From: Desulfovibrio oxyclinae DSM 11498
GTDB lineage: Bacteria > Desulfobacterota > Desulfovibrionia > Desulfovibrionales > Desulfovibrionaceae
Direction of reading: 5' to 3'
Assembly (NCBI RefSeq): GCF_000375485.1
Contig: NZ_AQXE01000001.1
Span: 144,856-208,855 of the forward strand
DNA: 64,000 nucleotides
Shown here: positions 33,141 through 42,484 of the stretch, in pieces
How the letters are laid out: each line of letters begins with the position of its first letter
How positions within the stretch are numbered: position 1 is the first letter of the stretch
Notes under the pieces: model-generated
The model's input: only the letters and a program-made list of their open reading frames with translations
The model's database searches: none
Told to the model about the DNA's origin: nothing
Position numbers and translations under genes: made by a program

Positions 33141-33731
33141 CTAGGAGCCGAAGGCCGCCGGTATCCGGTCCTTGATCTTGTGATAGACCTTGATGGCCTG
33201 ATTCACCGCACCAACCGTGCCCGTGGAGGACACCGTCGCGCCGGAGACCGCGTCTATGTTGCCGCCCGTGGCCTTGAGCGCGAGTCCTTCCAGCGGGTGA
33301 TGTCTGAACTGTTCGCGGAAGTCGGGTTCGGTGATGCGTGACCCCACGCCCGGCGTCTCCTTCATGGTGGTTACGCCGATCCCGGCCAGCTCTGCGCCGT
33401 TGTCGCCGCCGACCTTGAAGCCTACCATGATGCCCAGATCCCCGCCGAAGCCTTTTCCGATGGACTGGAAGGCAACCCCGGTGAGCTGTCCGTTCTTTTT
33501 TGCCGGAAACACAAGCACGTCGTCGCCGTCGCCGGTCTCTATCCGCTTCCTGTCCCGGACCGGATTATTATCGATGTCCCGGAATATCTGGCTCAGGGCC
33601 GGGCCCTGCACGTAGGTCAGCTCCTGTTCCACCACGTAAGGTTCGGTCACATCACGCAGGCTGGCCAGCGTCAGGCCCGAGGCGCCGCAGATGAGCGAAA
33701 GGACGAAGACCATGCGGATCATTTCCTTCAT
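33141..33731 (-). CDS. rnfG: RnfG, covalent-FMN subunit of Rnf complex 1
   Basis: A 196-residue protein from the ATG at 33731, overlapping the rnfD stop by 4 bp. It has an N-terminal membrane anchor and a periplasmic FMN-binding domain with flavinylation motif DAVSGATVSST (Thr of SGAT is the likely FMN site, attached by ApbE). GIGVTTMKETPGVGSRI is the other conserved stretch. Confidence 0.94.
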   Translation of the reverse strand: MKEMIRMVFVLSLICGASGLTLASLRDVTEPYVVEQELTYVQGPALSQIFRDIDNNPVRDRKRIETGDGDDVLVFPAKKNGQLTGVAFQSIGKGFGGDLGIMVGFKVGGDNGAELAGIGVTTMKETPGVGSRITEPDFREQFRHHPLEGLALKATGGNIDAVSGATVSSTGTVGAVNQAIKVYHKIKDRIPAAFGS

Positions 33732-34693
33732 GCGGCCGGCCTCCTTGCGCCGAAAGGTTTCGGAGCGATGCGGTCCAGCAGCGGCGTGGCGAGCTGGGCC
33801 AGTATCAGCGCGAATGGAACGGCGTCCGGATAAACGCCGTAGACCCGTATCAGCATGGTCAGGATGCCCCCGAGAAGACCGAAAAGCAGCATGGGGACCG
33901 GTGTGACCGGTGAGGGGGCCGGATCGGTGGCAAGAAAGAATGCGCCGAACATAGTGCCGCCGCCGAGGATGTGGAACAGCGGCGAGGCCTGTTCGCCCGG
34001 ATACGCCCACTGGAAGATGAGGGCTGCGCCTGCCACGCCGAGCAGGTAGCCGAAAGGAATCTCGGGTCGGGCGATGCGCCGGAAGATGAGGTACAGGCCA
34101 CCGATCAGCACCGCGCCGGTTTGCGCCGCACCAAGTCCCCCCAACTGGTCGCCCAGCATCATGGACTTGAGGGGGATGTCCGAAACGGCTTCGAGGCCGA
34201 AGAATTTGAGTTCATGCAGGGGCGCGCGCAGGGGGGTGTCCAGCATGGTCGTGTAAGCGTCCATATACCCGCCCCAGGAGATGCGGCAGGAGGCCCAGCC
34301 CACCAGCGCGGCTCCCAGTGGGTTGCCGCCGTTGCCGCCGAAGATCATCTTGCCGATGGTGATGGTCACCACCGCCCCCATTGCTACCAGCCACCACGGG
34401 GCAGAGGCCGGGAGCAGGAAGGCGAAGAACAGTCCCGAGAGGGCGGCCGTGTAGTCATCCACCTGGCTTTCCCGTTTGACGACCCGCCAGCAGATCGCCT
34501 CCGTGATGACGGACACCGCACAGGCCAGCGCCATGACGCGCACTGCGGGCATGCCGAAATGCCATGTCGCCATGACCGCCGCAGGCAGCAGGGCGACAAA
34601 GGTTTCAAGGGTCATGCCTTTGAATGTTCTTCCGTTGTGCACATGCGGCGGTTCGGCCACAGTGAGCAGAGTGTCCGGCTGGTTGATCATCAT
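33728..34693 (-). CDS. rnfD: RnfD, membrane subunit of Rnf complex 1
   Basis: A 321-residue, about nine-helix subunit homologous to NqrB. It shows HNGRTFKGMTLETFVALLPA, DDYTAALSGLFFAFLLPASAPWW, FGGNGGNPLGAALVGWASCRI and the closing FHILGGGTMFGAFFLATDPAPSPVTP. The usual Ser-Ala/Gly-Thr-Pro-Leu flavinylation region is replaced by TTMLDTPL. ATG at 34693 or 34690, with GGAGG upstream. It overlaps the rnfC stop by 4 bp. Confidence 0.93.
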   Translation of the reverse strand: MMINQPDTLLTVAEPPHVHNGRTFKGMTLETFVALLPAAVMATWHFGMPAVRVMALACAVSVITEAICWRVVKRESQVDDYTAALSGLFFAFLLPASAPWWLVAMGAVVTITIGKMIFGGNGGNPLGAALVGWASCRISWGGYMDAYTTMLDTPLRAPLHELKFFGLEAVSDIPLKSMMLGDQLGGLGAAQTGAVLIGGLYLIFRRIARPEIPFGYLLGVAGAALIFQWAYPGEQASPLFHILGGGTMFGAFFLATDPAPSPVTPVPMLLFGLLGGILTMLIRVYGVYPDAVPFALILAQLATPLLDRIAPKPFGARRPAA

Positions 34694-35856
34694 GCCGGGG
34701 CCTCCAGTATTTCGCATTGTCCCTTCTGAAGGTTGATCTCGTGTTTGGCGTGGCGGATGTACTGAAGCAGCGGGCGTCTGACAGGGCAGAAGTAGCCGCA
34801 GATGCCGCACTCGATGCAGGAGAACACTCCGTACGCTTCGCAACGCTCGTAGAGTTTGAACTCGGAAGCACGGCTCACGAGGTCCGGTCGGATGCGTGAG
34901 GGGCACCGTCTTGAGCACTCGCCGCAGCCGACGCATGAAGCGTCGCGCGTCGGCGGAAAAAGACCTTCCGGAATGACATGCACCGCACTGGTATTCTTGT
35001 CGGTTCCCTGTTCCAGCCGTGATACGGCCGTGCCGGTGAGCAGGCCGCCGAACACGACTCTGTCGCCTTCGGACGCCTTCGTCTGCCCCTCGGCAAGCAG
35101 GTGTTCCGCCGGAGTGCCTACGGGAACCATCACGGTACGGTTGCCCATTTGACAGACGGTGTGCGTGAACGGACGTCCGGATTCTGCCATGCGGCCCACG
35201 ATATACAGGTCTTCGAGCGAAACAATGCACGCTGAGCTTGGGCGTCCTCCCGGAACGGTTTCTTCTCCCGTCACGGAAAGCAGCACCATGGGCGCCATAC
35301 CGTATGGATGTCTTGCCGGGACAAAGTGCACGGTGCTGTCGGCAAAGGCGAGTACGCGGGTTCCCTTGGCCGCCGCGAGGACCGTCTTGGCGGGGCGGAC
35401 CACTTTCTTGATGATGTCCAGGCCGTTTTCCAGCGCTTTGCGCTGGTCGTTCATGAGCGGAAAAACCGTATCATGCCCCGGTTCCCGGGGGACGTTGTTG
35501 ATTATGAGCAGCCGTGACGGATAGATATGGGCCGTATTCATGCCCATCGTCGCCAGCCAGTCGCGCAAGGCGGAGTCATCGTCAGGGGGGTGAATCCGCT
35601 CGGAAACTTCTTTGCCTCCGGTCTCCAGCGTAATTGACTCGTCGTGCACTGATATGATTTTCCCCGCATATGCGGAATGCATGTCCCCAACACCCGAACG
35701 CGTGGAACGGGCGATGCGCTGGTCGGCGGCCACCTCATCACCCTGATTCACGAGCGGTTCATGGCACTCCAACACTATGCGAAGCTGGTGCGGTACTCCG
35801 ATGGTGCCGAGCGGGCCGGCCTCAAGTGTGCCGAGACGAAAATCGTGTCTGTACAT
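34690..35856 (-). CDS. rnfC: RnfC, NADH-side subunit of Rnf complex 1
   Basis: A 388-residue peripheral subunit. It has a barrel-sandwich N-terminus, an NADH/FMN-binding central domain and two 4Fe-4S clusters near the C-terminus (CVGCGECSRRCP and CIECGICGYFCP). It is shorter than the 440-750-residue RnfC of Vibrio-type complexes, as in other Desulfovibrio. It lies 12 bp after the cytochrome gene. Confidence 0.94.
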   Translation of the reverse strand: MYRHDFRLGTLEAGPLGTIGVPHQLRIVLECHEPLVNQGDEVAADQRIARSTRSGVGDMHSAYAGKIISVHDESITLETGGKEVSERIHPPDDDSALRDWLATMGMNTAHIYPSRLLIINNVPREPGHDTVFPLMNDQRKALENGLDIIKKVVRPAKTVLAAAKGTRVLAFADSTVHFVPARHPYGMAPMVLLSVTGEETVPGGRPSSACIVSLEDLYIVGRMAESGRPFTHTVCQMGNRTVMVPVGTPAEHLLAEGQTKASEGDRVVFGGLLTGTAVSRLEQGTDKNTSAVHVIPEGLFPPTRDASCVGCGECSRRCPSRIRPDLVSRASEFKLYERCEAYGVFSCIECGICGYFCPVRRPLLQYIRHAKHEINLQKGQCEILEAPA

Positions 35857-35868
35857 ATCCCCTGTCCG

Positions 35869-36612
35869 TCACTGGTTGATATGGCACTGGTAGCAGGCGT
35901 CCTCGCCGTACGGGCCTGCTCCGAAGCGTTCATGGCAACCCATGCATCGTTCATGAAAGGCCGCGACGCGGGCCGGAATCGAGTTGGAAACCGGGTCCCT
36001 GTGGCAGTCCGAGCATGGAGTGAAGGTGATCATCTCCGGAGAAACGACCTTTCGTGTATGGCAGTAACCGCATTTGCGGTAGCCGTTTCTCAGCTTGTCC
36101 TCATGGCACTGGGCGCAACGCTCGTGCGCAGCGTTCATGAGCGAAGGCTTTTCCGAACCCTCTGGCCCGTGGCAGTTGGCGCAACGTTGCGGTTCGTCTT
36201 CTATTTCCGGGCCGTGATGGCAGTCGGTACAGTCGTAAGCGTAGTCATCTATGTGACCCTGATGGTCGAAGGGGGAGATGTCCGCCCGGGCATGGTGGCA
36301 GCTGGCGCACTGGCGGCGCGGCATCTGCATTTCGCTGTGCTGTTCAAGGTATTCGGGGCTGAATTTGGAAGGGTGGCAGTCCGTGCAGCGCGGGGGATTC
36401 GGATCGCTGCCGCTGGTGTGGTGGCAGTCGCCGCAAGCGATATCGTAATCGTCCAGATGCTTCTGATGGGCGAAAAGGACATTGCCGCCCTTCGTCTCAA
36501 GAAGGATCTTCACGGGCGGCGATTCGGTCTCCGCCGGAGTGACGTAGCCGACCACCGAGACCGCGAGCAGGATCAGGGCGATAACGGTTATCGGTATATA
36601 GCGTTTCCGCAA
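35869..36612 (-). CDS. Decahaem c-type cytochrome of Rnf operon 1
   Basis: A 247-residue protein with an uncleaved-looking N-terminal anchor (RKRYIPITVIALILLAVSVVGY) and ten CxxCH motifs: CGDCH, CTDCH, CASCH, CTDCH, CANCH, CAQCH, CGYCH, CSDCH, CMGCH and CYQCH. It is periplasmic, membrane-tethered, and presumably links Rnf to the periplasmic cytochrome pool. The start is TTG at 36612 with GGGGG upstream. The Rnf operon 2 cytochrome also starts at TTG. First gene of operon 1. Confidence 0.92.
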   Translation of the reverse strand: MRKRYIPITVIALILLAVSVVGYVTPAETESPPVKILLETKGGNVLFAHQKHLDDYDIACGDCHHTSGSDPNPPRCTDCHPSKFSPEYLEQHSEMQMPRRQCASCHHARADISPFDHQGHIDDYAYDCTDCHHGPEIEDEPQRCANCHGPEGSEKPSLMNAAHERCAQCHEDKLRNGYRKCGYCHTRKVVSPEMITFTPCSDCHRDPVSNSIPARVAAFHERCMGCHERFGAGPYGEDACYQCHINQ

Positions 36613-36879
36613 GTATGTACCCCCGAGTAGAAATTCTTAATACTACTGTGTAGCGAAAATCATGGAGTTCCGTCCACCTCTTTCCCGGATTCATTCGCTT
36701 CTTCGCATTATTTCCTGCTTAGAGGAGTCTTTCGGTTACACGAAGAATCTCTGCCATGGGGCACGAAAACCGTCGTAGCGAATGCCTTAATCGGGTGCTT
36801 GGTGACATCGCTTTGTCAAAAAAAGGGGGCAGCCCTTGTGTTGCAACTCGGGTTGCGAAAGGGTGTGAGGGGGGATGTC

Positions 36880-37197
36880 TCAGCGACGGGAAGAGAAGGC
36901 GCCGGTAACGGCCCATGCAGCACAGGATCCCGCGCCCAGCCACCAGAGCGCCTCGGCCAGCTTCACGGATTGGAGCAGGTAGAGCAGTTTTACGAACCAT
37001 GTCAGGGACAGCTGTGTGGCCAGTGCAATCAGGTCCACTTCGGCGAACCGGGCGAAGTCCATCAGCGTAATCCACTCCCAGCCGTCGCTGCCGAGGCTCA
37101 TGACTGCCTGCAGCCCAAGAACCAGAAGGCAGGCCGTCCAACTCAATATGCAAAGGAATCGAAACATCACGTGAATACTGAACCTTTTTGCCATCAT
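36880..37197 (-). CDS. Small two-helix membrane protein
   Basis: A 105-residue protein from ATG 37197 (or 37194). It has hydrophobic segments near the N-terminus (FLCILSWTACLLVLGLQAVMSL) and near residue 75-95. No family recognised. It stands alone on the minus strand between Rnf operon 1 and the PilZ-type gene. Confidence 0.55.
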   Translation of the reverse strand: MMAKRFSIHVMFRFLCILSWTACLLVLGLQAVMSLGSDGWEWITLMDFARFAEVDLIALATQLSLTWFVKLLYLLQSVKLAEALWWLGAGSCAAWAVTGAFSSRR

Positions 37198-37272
37198 GTG
37201 CAATTTGTCTTTTCCATAATTGCCCAGCCCGGCTTGAATTGCTAGTGTGAACGCAAAGAGTGAGGGGTAGGT

Positions 37273-37893
37273 ATGCAGTTGGCCGTCGGAGACAGGGCCC
37301 TGTTCGAATTTCCGCCCTTGGGCGACAGGTTCGTGGGTGTGGTAACCGAAAGCGACCCGGAAAGCGGGATCGTGGCCTATGTTTCGACGCCTGTCTATGC
37401 TGCCGGAAGAATTCTCGCCAATGCCCCCGTCATTGTCCTTTTTGCACGTGAGGGACGCCTGTTGGGCTTTCGGGCCCGTGTAGAAGAGTCGCACTACGGT
37501 TCCGGAACAACGGTGCGCCTTCTACCCAAAGGATATCCTGAAGACATGGACGTCCGCAGTGAACCGAGGGCCATGTGCTCTTTCCCGGCCACGCTGACGA
37601 ACGGAAAGGACGCGCACGCCGGGTTTCTCGTGGATATGAGCACCTCGGCGGCACGTATGCGCCTGAATCCTGATGAAGAGATTCCCGAAGTGGGCGCTCA
37701 TGCCGTGCTTCGCTTCCGGGTCTTCGGTGCCGGGGACGAGTACGAAGTGTCGTGCAGTGTCTACCGGCGCTTTGTAAAGGAGGACGTGCCCCATGCCGTC
37801 CTGACGTTCGACGACCCGGCAGAGGACTTCCGCCGGGCCGTCGCCGAGTATATCGAGTATCAGCGCCAGGCAGGCGCCCTCAATCCTATTTGA
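37273..37893 (+). CDS. YcgR/PilZ-type c-di-GMP-responsive protein
   Basis: A 206-residue two-domain protein. The N-terminal part is a YcgR-like flagellar-brake barrel (MQLAVGDRALFEFPPLGDRFVGVV). The C-terminal part is PilZ-like (RSEPRAMCSFPATL ... GFLVDMSTSAARMRL). The usual PilZ RxxxR and D/NxSxxG motifs are only partly kept (DMSTSA), so c-di-GMP binding is plausible and not certain. Its end overlaps the convergent TrxR-like gene by 8 bp. Confidence 0.75.
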   Translation: MQLAVGDRALFEFPPLGDRFVGVVTESDPESGIVAYVSTPVYAAGRILANAPVIVLFAREGRLLGFRARVEESHYGSGTTVRLLPKGYPEDMDVRSEPRAMCSFPATLTNGKDAHAGFLVDMSTSAARMRLNPDEEIPEVGAHAVLRFRVFGAGDEYEVSCSVYRRFVKEDVPHAVLTFDDPAEDFRRAVAEYIEYQRQAGALNPI

Positions 37894-38791
37894 ACTGCTT
37901 TGCGTGGGCTGCGGCAGAGACACCCGCCACACAGCCTTCACCAACGGCCTTGGCCATCTGCAGCGGGGGACCGGTGATGTCCCCGGCAGCGAAGATGCCC
38001 TTGACGTTCGTGCGCTGCTTGCGGTCCACGTCCACGTAACGCATGGATTCGTCCATGGTCAGGCCGAGGCTTGCCGCCAGTTCGAGTACGCCCTTGGCGC
38101 CAAGCTCGATGAACACCCCGGCGCAATCGAGCTTTTCGCCATCGTCGAGGGTCACGCCCGTAACGGCATGTTCGCCTTCGATCTTTTCGATGGAACGGCC
38201 CTCGTGCATGATGACGCCGGCATCCACGAGCCGCAGCCGCAGTTTGTCGCTCACGTCAAGCTCGTTGCAGATCAGATGGGTCTCCGATGCGTGATGGCTG
38301 AGGGTCACGGCCCCGCCGGCCGCGGCGCTGCGGCAGCCGGCCACCACTACGACTTCGTTCTTGAAAAAGCCTGCGTCGCAGTCCGCGCAGTAGCTCACGC
38401 CCTTTCCGAGCAGTTCCTTTTCGCCCGGAACCCCAAGCTTGTTGCGCGTGGTGCCGGTGGCGATGATCAGCGATTTGGCCTCGATGATCTCGCCGCTTTC
38501 GGTTTCCATGACGATCAGGTCGCCGTTCTTTTCGACTTTCAGGACGTCTTCGTCGAAGAACTCAGCGCCGAAGGCCTGAGCCTGTTCGCGTCCGGTGCGC
38601 AGAATTTCCTCGCCCGAGACCTTGAACATGCAGCAGTAGTTTTCCACGTGTGCCCAGAAAAGGCTGCTGTCGGCGATGCGGCCCAGCAGCAGGGTGGATG
38701 CTTTCTTGCGGGATGCGTGGATTGCGGCCTGGATCCCTCCGGGACCGGAACCGAGAATGACCACGTCGTATTGTCTGGCGAGTTCGCTCAT
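37886..38791 (-). CDS. Thioredoxin-reductase-like flavoprotein with degenerate NADPH site
   Basis: A 301-residue protein. The FAD motif is VVILGSGPGGIQAAIHASRK and the redox pair is CADC (SYCADCDAGFF, normally CATC). The NADPH Rossmann loop, normally GGGxSAxE, is AGCRSAAAGG, and the following Arg-rich 2'-phosphate motif is missing. FAD is still clamped by GIFAAGDITG. The electron donor may therefore be NADH, ferredoxin or another carrier instead of NADPH. Confidence 0.85.
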   Translation of the reverse strand: MSELARQYDVVILGSGPGGIQAAIHASRKKASTLLLGRIADSSLFWAHVENYCCMFKVSGEEILRTGREQAQAFGAEFFDEDVLKVEKNGDLIVMETESGEIIEAKSLIIATGTTRNKLGVPGEKELLGKGVSYCADCDAGFFKNEVVVVAGCRSAAAGGAVTLSHHASETHLICNELDVSDKLRLRLVDAGVIMHEGRSIEKIEGEHAVTGVTLDDGEKLDCAGVFIELGAKGVLELAASLGLTMDESMRYVDVDRKQRTNVKGIFAAGDITGPPLQMAKAVGEGCVAGVSAAAHAKQFK

Positions 38792-38865
38792 GTGCTACTC
38801 CTTTTGTGTTGTCGGGAACGCTCAGCAGTCTACCACTTCGCCCATTTTTGGCAACAGGTGACAGG

Positions 38866-39657
38866 TCAGCCCTTTGTGACGAAAGGAACGGAAAGCATAC
38901 CCGGAAGACGGGAGTAGCGGACGTTGCGCAGAATGTTCAGTCCGATGGTCATGCCGTCGTGGCCATCGTCGGGCTGGGCCTTGTAGGTGGCGAAGAGATA
39001 GTCCCACCACGGCACGCAGAAACCGTAGTTGCGGTTTGCTTCGCGCATGTCCGTGGAGTGGTGCACACGGTGCATGTCGGGCGTCACCAGAAGCGTGCGC
39101 AAGACAGCGTCCAGCCGCAGCGGCAGCCTGAGGTTGGCGTGATTGAAGAGCGAACAGGCGTTGAGAATGACCTCAAAGGCCACCACAGCGGCGAAAGGGG
39201 CTCCGAGCATCGCCACCAGCGCGCATTTCAGAAGCATTGAAGCGGCAATCTCGATGGGATGGAACCGCACGCCGGTGCTCGTATCAATGTCGAGGTCCGC
39301 GTGGTGCATTCGGTGTATGCGCCAGAGCGGCCGGATGCGGTGAAAGGCCACGTGCTGCCAGTAGATGGCGAGATCCAGCACAATCAACGAAACTGCGAAG
39401 GATATCCAGTATGGTGGCTGAAGCTGATTCAGCAGCCCCCAGCCGCGATCGGCGGCAACGATGGCGGTGGTGGCCGGAAGGACCGGGAACAGCAGGCGCA
39501 CCAGCCCGGCGGACAGGACCGATATGCCGATGTTGTTGGCGAAGGTGGCAAATTTCGGCTTGCGGGGCGCGCGCCGGGGCCAGATGGTTTCCGCCGCCAG
39601 CATAACGAGCAGGACGGCGAGGAATGATCCGGACCGGAGCAGTGCCTCGGTGCCCAT
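38866..39657 (-). CDS. Sterol desaturase / fatty acid hydroxylase family protein
   Basis: A 263-residue membrane di-iron oxygenase-type protein. The eight-histidine pattern is visible as HVAFH, HRMHH, HPIE, and HRVHH with the NYG..WWDYLF end. The family needs O2 in known members, which makes its presence in a strict anaerobe notable. It may serve membrane lipid or oxygen-defence chemistry. Start at the ATG at 39657 (MGTEALLRS). Confidence 0.83.
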   Translation of the reverse strand: MGTEALLRSGSFLAVLLVMLAAETIWPRRAPRKPKFATFANNIGISVLSAGLVRLLFPVLPATTAIVAADRGWGLLNQLQPPYWISFAVSLIVLDLAIYWQHVAFHRIRPLWRIHRMHHADLDIDTSTGVRFHPIEIAASMLLKCALVAMLGAPFAAVVAFEVILNACSLFNHANLRLPLRLDAVLRTLLVTPDMHRVHHSTDMREANRNYGFCVPWWDYLFATYKAQPDDGHDGMTIGLNILRNVRYSRLPGMLSVPFVTKG

Positions 39658-39665
39658 GTGGCCCC

Positions 39666-40754
39666 CTAGACGTCCTTTGCGGAGTTGGAGATGCCGCGGG
39701 GATCCCCGAGCTGGCCGATGACCGGCGTCCACGGCTTGCCGTAAACCCTTTGGAAAAGCTTGGCCGCTTCCGGGAAGTCGTTGCACATCTTGAGGGCGAT
39801 GGCGACATTCTTGCCCGCGTCCTCCTTGTGCCCCATGAAGTAATAGGCCTTGGCCATGTTGAAGTAGATGTTTTCGTCGTTCGGCGTCAGCTCCAGTGCC
39901 TGCTTGTAGGCATGCAGGGCACCGGGATAATCGCCCTGCCGGCGCAGGCGTACGCCGAGGCTGTTATACGGGTTCGGGGTTTCCGAGTCGTATTTGAGAA
40001 TCTCGATGAAGATGGCCTTTGTCTCTTCCAGCTTGTCGAACTGGGCGTAAACGTCGGCGGCCTTTTGCAGATAGTGCTTGGTGGCCTCGTCGTCGCCCTT
40101 GCCCTTGTAGGCATCGGCCAGCCCCTTGTAGGCCTCGCCGAAGAGGTCGTTGATCTTGACCGCCTTCTTGAAGGAGACGATGGCCTTGCCGTACTTGTGC
40201 TGCACAAGGAAGTTGCAGCCCATGTCGTAGTACCGCTGGGCCTCGTCCTGATAGGATATGAGCTCCTCGAAGGCTTCGATGGCTTCGTCGAATTCGCCCC
40301 GGCTGACCATCTCCTTGGCTTCCTGCAGCTCCAGTTCCTCGATTTCCGGGTAGTCGTCGAGCTGTCTGGCAAGCACGAGATAGCGTTCCATGGTGGCGAT
40401 GGAGTAGGGGCGCAAGACGTACCCTGTGCAGCCCGCGGCAATGGCGTCGAGCACGTGGTCCTTGCGGTTTTCCAGCGTTACCATGATCACCGGGGGCGGG
40501 TTGTGCGTATTCTTACGGACGATCTGACAGAACTTCACGCCCTGCATGTCGGTCAGGGTGGAGTCGCACAGGATGAGGTCCACGCCGTTCTGGGCGATGT
40601 AGTCCACGGCCTCTGTGCCAGAGGAAAACGTCTTGACGTATTCGGGAGCGAAATTCTTGATGGTTTCCGTGTCGCGCCGTGCGTGTACCTCCACGTCCGT
40701 CACCACGACGACGTGCCGGAAAGCCTTGTATGCCTTGCTGCCGAGTTTGTTCAT
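39666..40754 (-). CDS. Response-regulator receiver fused to TPR repeats
   Basis: A 362-residue protein. The N-terminal receiver-like domain (residues 13-125) has the phospho-acceptor region DLILCDSTLTD and a VLRPY end with Arg before the conserved Pro, so phosphotransfer may be altered. At least five TPR units follow (residues about 135-340, for example YYDMGCNFLVQHKYGKAIVSFKKAV and PYNSLGVRLRRQGDYPGALHAYKQALELTP). This is an output-by-protein-contact type. No kinase is adjacent. Confidence 0.87.
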   Translation of the reverse strand: MNKLGSKAYKAFRHVVVVTDVEVHARRDTETIKNFAPEYVKTFSSGTEAVDYIAQNGVDLILCDSTLTDMQGVKFCQIVRKNTHNPPPVIMVTLENRKDHVLDAIAAGCTGYVLRPYSIATMERYLVLARQLDDYPEIEELELQEAKEMVSRGEFDEAIEAFEELISYQDEAQRYYDMGCNFLVQHKYGKAIVSFKKAVKINDLFGEAYKGLADAYKGKGDDEATKHYLQKAADVYAQFDKLEETKAIFIEILKYDSETPNPYNSLGVRLRRQGDYPGALHAYKQALELTPNDENIYFNMAKAYYFMGHKEDAGKNVAIALKMCNDFPEAAKLFQRVYGKPWTPVIGQLGDPRGISNSAKDV

Positions 40755-40827
40755 TCGTGCGCCTTTGGAATTGGTTGAGGCTAACCAAATACCAGAATAG
40801 ACGGAAGCGTCGCTAATCGCAAGGAGG

Positions 40828-41601
40828 TTAGGCCCTTCTTTTCCTCATGGCGTGGCTCGTTACGGAGTCGCGAAGCGTTTTGAATTCGGTCGTTTCCGGC
40901 AGATGGGCAAAGATGCGGTCCAGCAGTCCGTCGTCCAGAACCCGGCCGCAGGAGTAGGGGTGGTTCAGGTCGTAAATCCAGCCAGCGAGAAGGATGAGAA
41001 AGTCGTTGGTCCAACGGATGAGTTCGTAGTCGCCCAGCCTGCCGGAGAGAATCTGCTCGAACAGTTCCGGGGTGAACCTGTACGGATCGGGGGTGGCTCC
41101 GTGCATCACGACTGGATTGTCGCCGCCCTGATCGCAGTGGTCGAGGATCACTGGCAGGATATCCAGCTTGTCTGCGTCGCGAACCACCGAAAGTGCCGTG
41201 CGGATGGCGGGAGTGGTCTTTTCGGGAATGGCCCGGACGTTGTGCAGGGCCACTGCGCCGACCGTCAGCCGCCGGATAGGCTCGGGAACGCCGTCGAGTA
41301 GCCCGTGGTTCTTGATGGCCCTGATGCTCAGCCGGGCGTGGTTTGCGGATTCCGCATCGCGGAACGTGCCGTAGTCGCGGTATTGGATGAATCGTCCGGC
41401 GTCGTGATAGACCGCCGCGAGGAGCGCGGCTTCACGCATGGGGGAGGGAATGTCCTCGGCATCCGTGATTTTTCGGGCATTTTCGACCACACGCATGGTG
41501 TGATCGTGCTTGAGGATCACGTTTTCATCCCCTTCCCTTAAGAAAGGGGCGGTGAAGGCATTGAAGCGGGACAGGTGCTCCCGCAACCGGATTGTTGTCA
41601 T
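40828..41601 (-). CDS. HD-domain phosphohydrolase
   Basis: A 257-residue protein. The HD motif is AAVYHDAGRFIQYRDYGT, preceded by KHDHTMRVVENA (first His) and followed by VVRDADKLDILPVILDHCDQGG. A nucleotide or phosphate-ester phosphohydrolase, substrate unknown. The ATG at 41601 overlaps the stop of the membrane gene upstream by 4 bp. Confidence 0.85.
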   Translation of the reverse strand: MTTIRLREHLSRFNAFTAPFLREGDENVILKHDHTMRVVENARKITDAEDIPSPMREAALLAAVYHDAGRFIQYRDYGTFRDAESANHARLSIRAIKNHGLLDGVPEPIRRLTVGAVALHNVRAIPEKTTPAIRTALSVVRDADKLDILPVILDHCDQGGDNPVVMHGATPDPYRFTPELFEQILSGRLGDYELIRWTNDFLILLAGWIYDLNHPYSCGRVLDDGLLDRIFAHLPETTEFKTLRDSVTSHAMRKRRA

Positions 41602-41918
41602 TTGAGCGAGCGCATTTTGATTTTGTATTCGGCCTCGTTGATTTCTCCGGCTTCGTACTGGCGGTCCAGTTCCTCGATTTCCCTGCGTGTCTCCTCTTCG
41701 GCCTCGCGGTCCAGCTCGTGGTCGCGAAAGATTCCCTTGGGACCGAACAGGACGCGCACGAAGAGCAGGATCAGGCCCATGAGCGCGATGACGAAGGCCA
41801 GCCTGGCCAGATTGGGAAGCAGCGTCTGTCCGTAGCCGGGGCCAAAGGGCCACAGGCGCCATTCGGGGTTGCTGAAGAACTCCTGAAGGCCGGTCAGAAA
41901 AAGCAGGTGGTCGGGCAT
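41598..41918 (-). CDS. Small membrane protein with SHOCT-like tail
   Basis: A 106-residue protein. One membrane helix is at about 45-65 (LARLAFVIALMGLILLFVRVLFG). The last 35 residues (EAEEETRREIEELDRQYEAGEINEAEYKIKMRSL) are a SHOCT-like short oligomerising motif. The start used is the ATG at 41918. It is translationally coupled to the HD gene. Confidence 0.7.
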   Translation of the reverse strand: MPDHLLFLTGLQEFFSNPEWRLWPFGPGYGQTLLPNLARLAFVIALMGLILLFVRVLFGPKGIFRDHELDREAEEETRREIEELDRQYEAGEINEAEYKIKMRSLK

Positions 41919-42076
41919 GATTCGGTTCTCCCTGAAAAGTGCTGGTCGGTTGGGAGAATGCTTACTTCTTCCGCGATGATCGTGCAAGGGGATGGATTAC
42001 GGAATCCACAGGGGGTTGAAGATTGCCGCGCTTGATCTTATCGTGTATGAGAGCGCAATCCATTTTGGAGAGGTTT

Positions 42077-42475
42077 ATGCGCATACTCATTGTGGAAGAC
42101 GAATACACGAGCCGCAAGCTTCTGACCTCGCTTCTCTCGGATTACGGGAAGTGCGACACTGCTTCCGACGGCAAGAGTGGAGTGGAAGCCTTCGAGAAGG
42201 CCCTTGCCGAAGGGAACCCTTATGGGCTTGTGTGTCTGGATATCATGATGCCCGTCATGGACGGACACGAAGCGCTGAAGGCCATACGCGACGTCGAGGC
42301 AAGGCACGGCGTTCGGGCCCAGAGCGAAGTGAAGGTCATCATGGTAACGGCCATCAACGACCCTGTTACGGTGGTCAAGGCCTACTATCAGGGCGGCGCG
42401 GCCGCCTACATCCCCAAGCCGGTGGAGATAGATTCGCTCCTCTCCGTGCTGAGGGATCTGGAAATAATAAAGTAA
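42077..42475 (+). CDS. CheY-type response regulator
   Basis: A 132-residue stand-alone receiver. Acidic pocket EDE at 7-9, phospho-acceptor Asp in LDIMMPVMDG, Thr in MVTAI and Lys in IPKPVE. GGAGAGG lies just upstream of the ATG at 42077. It has no output domain, so it acts by protein contact. Partner kinase not in the window. Confidence 0.9.
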   Translation: MRILIVEDEYTSRKLLTSLLSDYGKCDTASDGKSGVEAFEKALAEGNPYGLVCLDIMMPVMDGHEALKAIRDVEARHGVRAQSEVKVIMVTAINDPVTVVKAYYQGGAAAYIPKPVEIDSLLSVLRDLEIIK

Positions 42476-42484
42476 GGATTACTC

